From RGIG1752 sp045650425 (lineage in GTDB: Bacteria > Bacillota_I > Bacilli_A > RF39 > UBA660): 8,216 bases of DNA. Below, piece after piece: positions 6,446 to 8,216 of this stretch (the stretch's first letter is position 1; the number at the start of each line of letters is the position of its first letter). The DNA lies in the NCBI GenBank assembly GCA_045650425.1, contig JAZRRD010000051.1:1-8216 (forward strand). Reading direction: 5' to 3'. The notes under the pieces were generated by a model. It had not been told where the DNA came from. It made no database searches and worked only from the letters and a program-made list of their open reading frames with translations. The position numbers were made by a program, and so were the translations under genes.

Positions 6446-7298
6446 ATGTTACTTCCTTAATATATTCATTTTTAATATCATTTATTATTTTATTACTTAC
6501 TCTTTCGTACTCTACTTCACCATGTTTAAATGCGCCGATAGATTTACCTATTTTTTCATATACTTCCATAATATCAGAAACGTCGGTTATTTTGTAACGT
6601 TCTTCTAAAATTTCTGGGTAATGAGTATTTAATTTATTTATGATATGAACTGCTACTTCATCTTCATTTAAAATTTCACTTTTTATAGCGCTCATACTAG
6701 CTAAATTTAATGCTATTTCGTCATTATCAAACTTAGGCCATAAAATACCCGGAGTATCTAAAAGAAGAATATCACTTTTAGTTTTAAGCCATGATAAAGA
6801 CTTAGTTACACCAGGTTTATTTCCTACTACCGCAACATTTTTACCAACCATACGATTAATTAATGTAGATTTTCCCACATTTGGTATTCCAATTACTAAA
6901 GCTTTAATTTCTTTTCTTTTTAATCCCTTTTCATCTCTTTTTTGTTGTAAAGATTCCATCATTTCATGAGTTAAATTAATAATTTTTTTATAATCGTCAT
7001 TATTATTCAAATTTGCAAGTATTACTTTATATCCTTTAGATTCATAATAAGATACCCATTTACTTGTATATTTTAAATCACATAAATCCTTCTTAGACAT
7101 AATTAATATTCTAGGTTTGTTTTTAATTAATTCATCTAAATCTTTTATCTTAGATGAATTAGGAATTCTTGCATCTACTATTTCATATACTATATCAATT
7201 AAATCATATTTTTCTCTAATTAATCTTTTGGTTTTTTGCATGTGTCCTGGGAACCAGTTAATCGAAGTCTTAGGAAAACTTTTTTCTTCATTACTCAT
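6429..7298 (-). CDS. rbgA: Ribosome biogenesis GTPase RbgA (YlqF)
   Basis: This circularly permuted GTPase acts late in assembly of the 50S ribosomal subunit. Numbering from ATG 7298 (289 aa), the G motifs come in the permuted order: G4 as SKKD (68-71), then G1 GIPNVGKST (137-145), a G2 Thr at 165 (GVTKS) and G3 DTPG (181-184). The N-terminal INWFPGHMQKT contains H19, equivalent to the catalytic His of B. subtilis RbgA. The G4 motif has Ser in place of the usual Asn. The start at 7298 is preferred because AAGGAAG (7307-7313) is 8 nt before it; a GTG at 7307 is in frame but overlaps that site. The gene starts 17 nt after the 119-aa gene and ends with TGA inside the start of rnhB. The C-terminal helical domain expected for RNA binding is present (about 195-285). 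Confidence 0.96.
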   Translation of the reverse strand: MSNEEKSFPKTSINWFPGHMQKTKRLIREKYDLIDIVYEIVDARIPNSSKIKDLDELIKNKPRILIMSKKDLCDLKYTSKWVSYYESKGYKVILANLNNNDDYKKIINLTHEMMESLQQKRDEKGLKRKEIKALVIGIPNVGKSTLINRMVGKNVAVVGNKPGVTKSLSWLKTKSDILLLDTPGILWPKFDNDEIALNLASMSAIKSEILNEDEVAVHIINKLNTHYPEILEERYKITDVSDIMEVYEKIGKSIGAFKHGEVEYERVSNKIINDIKNEYIKEVTFDNEI

Positions 7299-7315
7299 TT
7301 TTATCACTTCCTTTT

Positions 7316-7675
7316 TTATTTTCTATTAAAATACTTTTCTGCATAAAAACTATTATCTTTTAACATTTGCATAAATGACGGAAAATTACATTCAGCAAAT
7401 TTGCAACATAAATCAAAAATTTCTTGCTCATTATTTTTATCATAAATATATTTTTTTACTGAATTATCAGGATATTTAAAAATAAAAACAAAGCTATCTC
7501 CTAAATATTCATTCCAATAACCAGCTTCTAAATTTTTAGTTACAAATTCTTCATATTGCTTCTCTTTATCTTTAGTAAAGATTATACCATAATCTCCATC
7601 TATTTCTTCTATGATAAAACCACTATTTCTTAATTCACTTACATCTTTAACACCCATTAAATAACTATAATTCAT
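7316..7675 (-). CDS. Uncharacterised 119-aa soluble protein
   Basis: I do not recognise this protein. It has no signal peptide or membrane segment. It is acidic/aromatic-rich, with alternating hydrophobic strands (GFIIEEIDGDYGIIFT, SFVFIFKYP, VKKYIYD) and a helical C-terminal part holding two neighbouring Cys (DLCCKF) and a further Cys (AECNF). The pattern suggests a small alpha+beta domain. The start is well supported: AAAAGGAG lies 7 nt before ATG 7675. The gene lies 21 nt after the P-loop gene and its stop directly precedes the ribosome binding site of rbgA, so it is co-transcribed and probably coupled. Base composition and ribosome binding site style match its neighbours, so there is no sign of transfer. 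No function can be assigned. Confidence 0.8.
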   Translation of the reverse strand: MNYSYLMGVKDVSELRNSGFIIEEIDGDYGIIFTKDKEKQYEEFVTKNLEAGYWNEYLGDSFVFIFKYPDNSVKKYIYDKNNEQEIFDLCCKFAECNFPSFMQMLKDNSFYAEKYFNRK

Positions 7676-7696
7676 ATTAAATCTCCTTTTCGTTTT

Positions 7697-8140
7697 TTAA
7701 TCTATTCTAAGCGAAATACATTCAATATTTGACTTACTTATCTCTTTTTCTATCTTTAATTTCATATTTTTAGCATTATTAAAATCAACATCTCTAAGTT
7801 TAGTTCTTTTTAATAATAACTCATCGCAAATATCTAAATATACAATTAAATCACAATCTAACAGAACAGTACCAAATACAGGAATTCCCTTTATTATCCT
7901 AATTCTTTCTTGTACTAATTCATCCATCTTCTTTCCTATTTCTTCCGTCCAAGGTGTTGTACAAACATATTCTTTTTCTTCTTCACTTAATAACGGAAAA
8001 ATCATTTCATCCATATCTTGTCCAACATTCATTTCATTTATAAATGTAGTCTTACCTGTGCATGTAGTTCCTAAAACGCATATTCTTTTTTCTTTATTAT
8101 TATCAAATATTTCTCTTAACTTATATATTATATCATTCAT
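7697..8140 (-). CDS. Small P-loop NTPase, nucleoside/nucleotide-kinase-like
   Basis: From ATG 8140 the protein has 147 residues. A Walker A motif G24-TTCTGKT-31 follows the strand RICVL. A Walker-B-like hydrophobic strand with acidic residues lies at 92-103 (VLLDCDLIVYLD, D95/D97/D103). A lid-like stretch, LLLKRTKLRD (108-117), resembles the Arg-rich lids of small nucleoside/nucleotide kinases. The substrate is unknown; it is not close enough to a named kinase to assign a symbol. The start is chosen because AAAGG (8148-8152) is 7 nt upstream and the predicted promoter (8166-8191) lies between here and a possible TTG at 8191, which would be untranscribed. It is the first gene of the six-gene minus-strand run, 21 nt before the 119-aa gene. 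Confidence 0.75.
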   Translation of the reverse strand: MNDIIYKLREIFDNNKEKRICVLGTTCTGKTTFINEMNVGQDMDEMIFPLLSEEEKEYVCTTPWTEEIGKKMDELVQERIRIIKGIPVFGTVLLDCDLIVYLDICDELLLKRTKLRDVDFNNAKNMKLKIEKEISKSNIECISLRID

Positions 8141-8165
8141 ATTGAAACCTTTCGTAATCATTTTA

Positions 8166-8191
8166 ATTGTATCATATATTTTTAAATTCAA
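8166..8191 (-). promoter_or_regulatory. Probable operon promoter (extended -10)
   Basis: On the minus strand TGATACAAT (8166-8174) is an extended -10: TACAAT (8166-8171) matches five of six and is preceded by TGN. A weak -35, TTGAAT (8186-8191), is only 14 nt upstream, too short for normal use, so the extended -10 probably does most of the work. Transcription would begin near 8159, giving a leader of about 19 nt before ATG 8140. No other convincing promoter was seen inside the downstream gene run, which has almost no intergenic space. Confidence 0.55.
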
Positions 8192-8216
8192 TTTTTACAT
8201 TATTTTTATCGATAAC

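Noticed and set aside
7299..7307. GTG start of rbgA at 7307.
   Set aside because: The GTG overlaps the AAGGAAG ribosome binding site, while the ATG at 7298 is 8 nt downstream of it.
1737..8140. Riboswitch, tRNA, CRISPR or small RNA inside the minus-strand gene run.
   Set aside because: The gaps are 21 nt or less, and I saw no cloverleaf, spaced direct repeats or leader structure.
8141..8191. In-frame extension of the P-loop gene to a TTG at 8191.
   Set aside because: The TTG lies within the weak -35 region upstream of the predicted transcript start, and the ATG at 8140 has its own ribosome binding site at proper spacing.

Overview
The window is very AT-rich, compactly organised DNA that looks like a low-GC Bacillota chromosome, perhaps an uncultured Bacilli or Mollicutes-related lineage. 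The signs are AAGGAG-type ribosome binding sites, a lipoteichoic-acid-synthase-type membrane enzyme, a SipW/TasA-like signal peptide, and the RbgA/RNase HII/TopA neighbourhood that is familiar in Bacillus relatives. TGG is used for Trp, and TAA, TAG and TGA all serve as stops, so a standard bacterial code is likely. The exact lineage cannot be read from the sequence.

Layout, right to left, all on the minus strand. An extended -10 promoter (about 8166-8191) starts a tight six-gene run: a small P-loop NTPase/kinase-like protein (7697-8140), an unrecognised 119-aa protein (7316-7675), the ribosome-assembly GTPase rbgA (6429-7298), rnhB (5801-6445), an LTA-synthase-family sulfatase-fold membrane protein (3763-5817) and topA (1730-3751). 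Gaps are 21 nt or less, and two junctions overlap by 17 nt, so this is probably one operon. It mixes ribosome assembly, RNA:DNA hybrid removal, supercoil control and envelope polymer synthesis.

An ISL3-family insertion sequence (254-1728, plus strand) sits immediately after the topA stop codon. Its ends begin with GG, share a TAGTGTGTGTA block in register, and are flanked by an identical 8-bp duplication, TTTATTTT. Removing the element and one copy of the duplication places a clean rho-independent terminator (225-248) directly behind the topA stop. The IS therefore landed between topA and its terminator. The transposase reading frame is broken by an apparent one-base loss near 1001. A 13-bp inverted repeat (315-327 / 373-385) straddles the transposase promoter and start codon, and looks like a fold-back device that would silence translation from read-through transcripts.

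The left edge holds the beginning of a minus-strand secreted or surface protein gene (1-94). Its promoter has a consensus TTGACA -35 and a -10 separated by exactly 17 nt, and 15 of those 17 nt are an uninterrupted G homopolymer on the coding strand. This is the classic architecture of a slipped-strand, phase-variable promoter and is the most interesting signal in the window.
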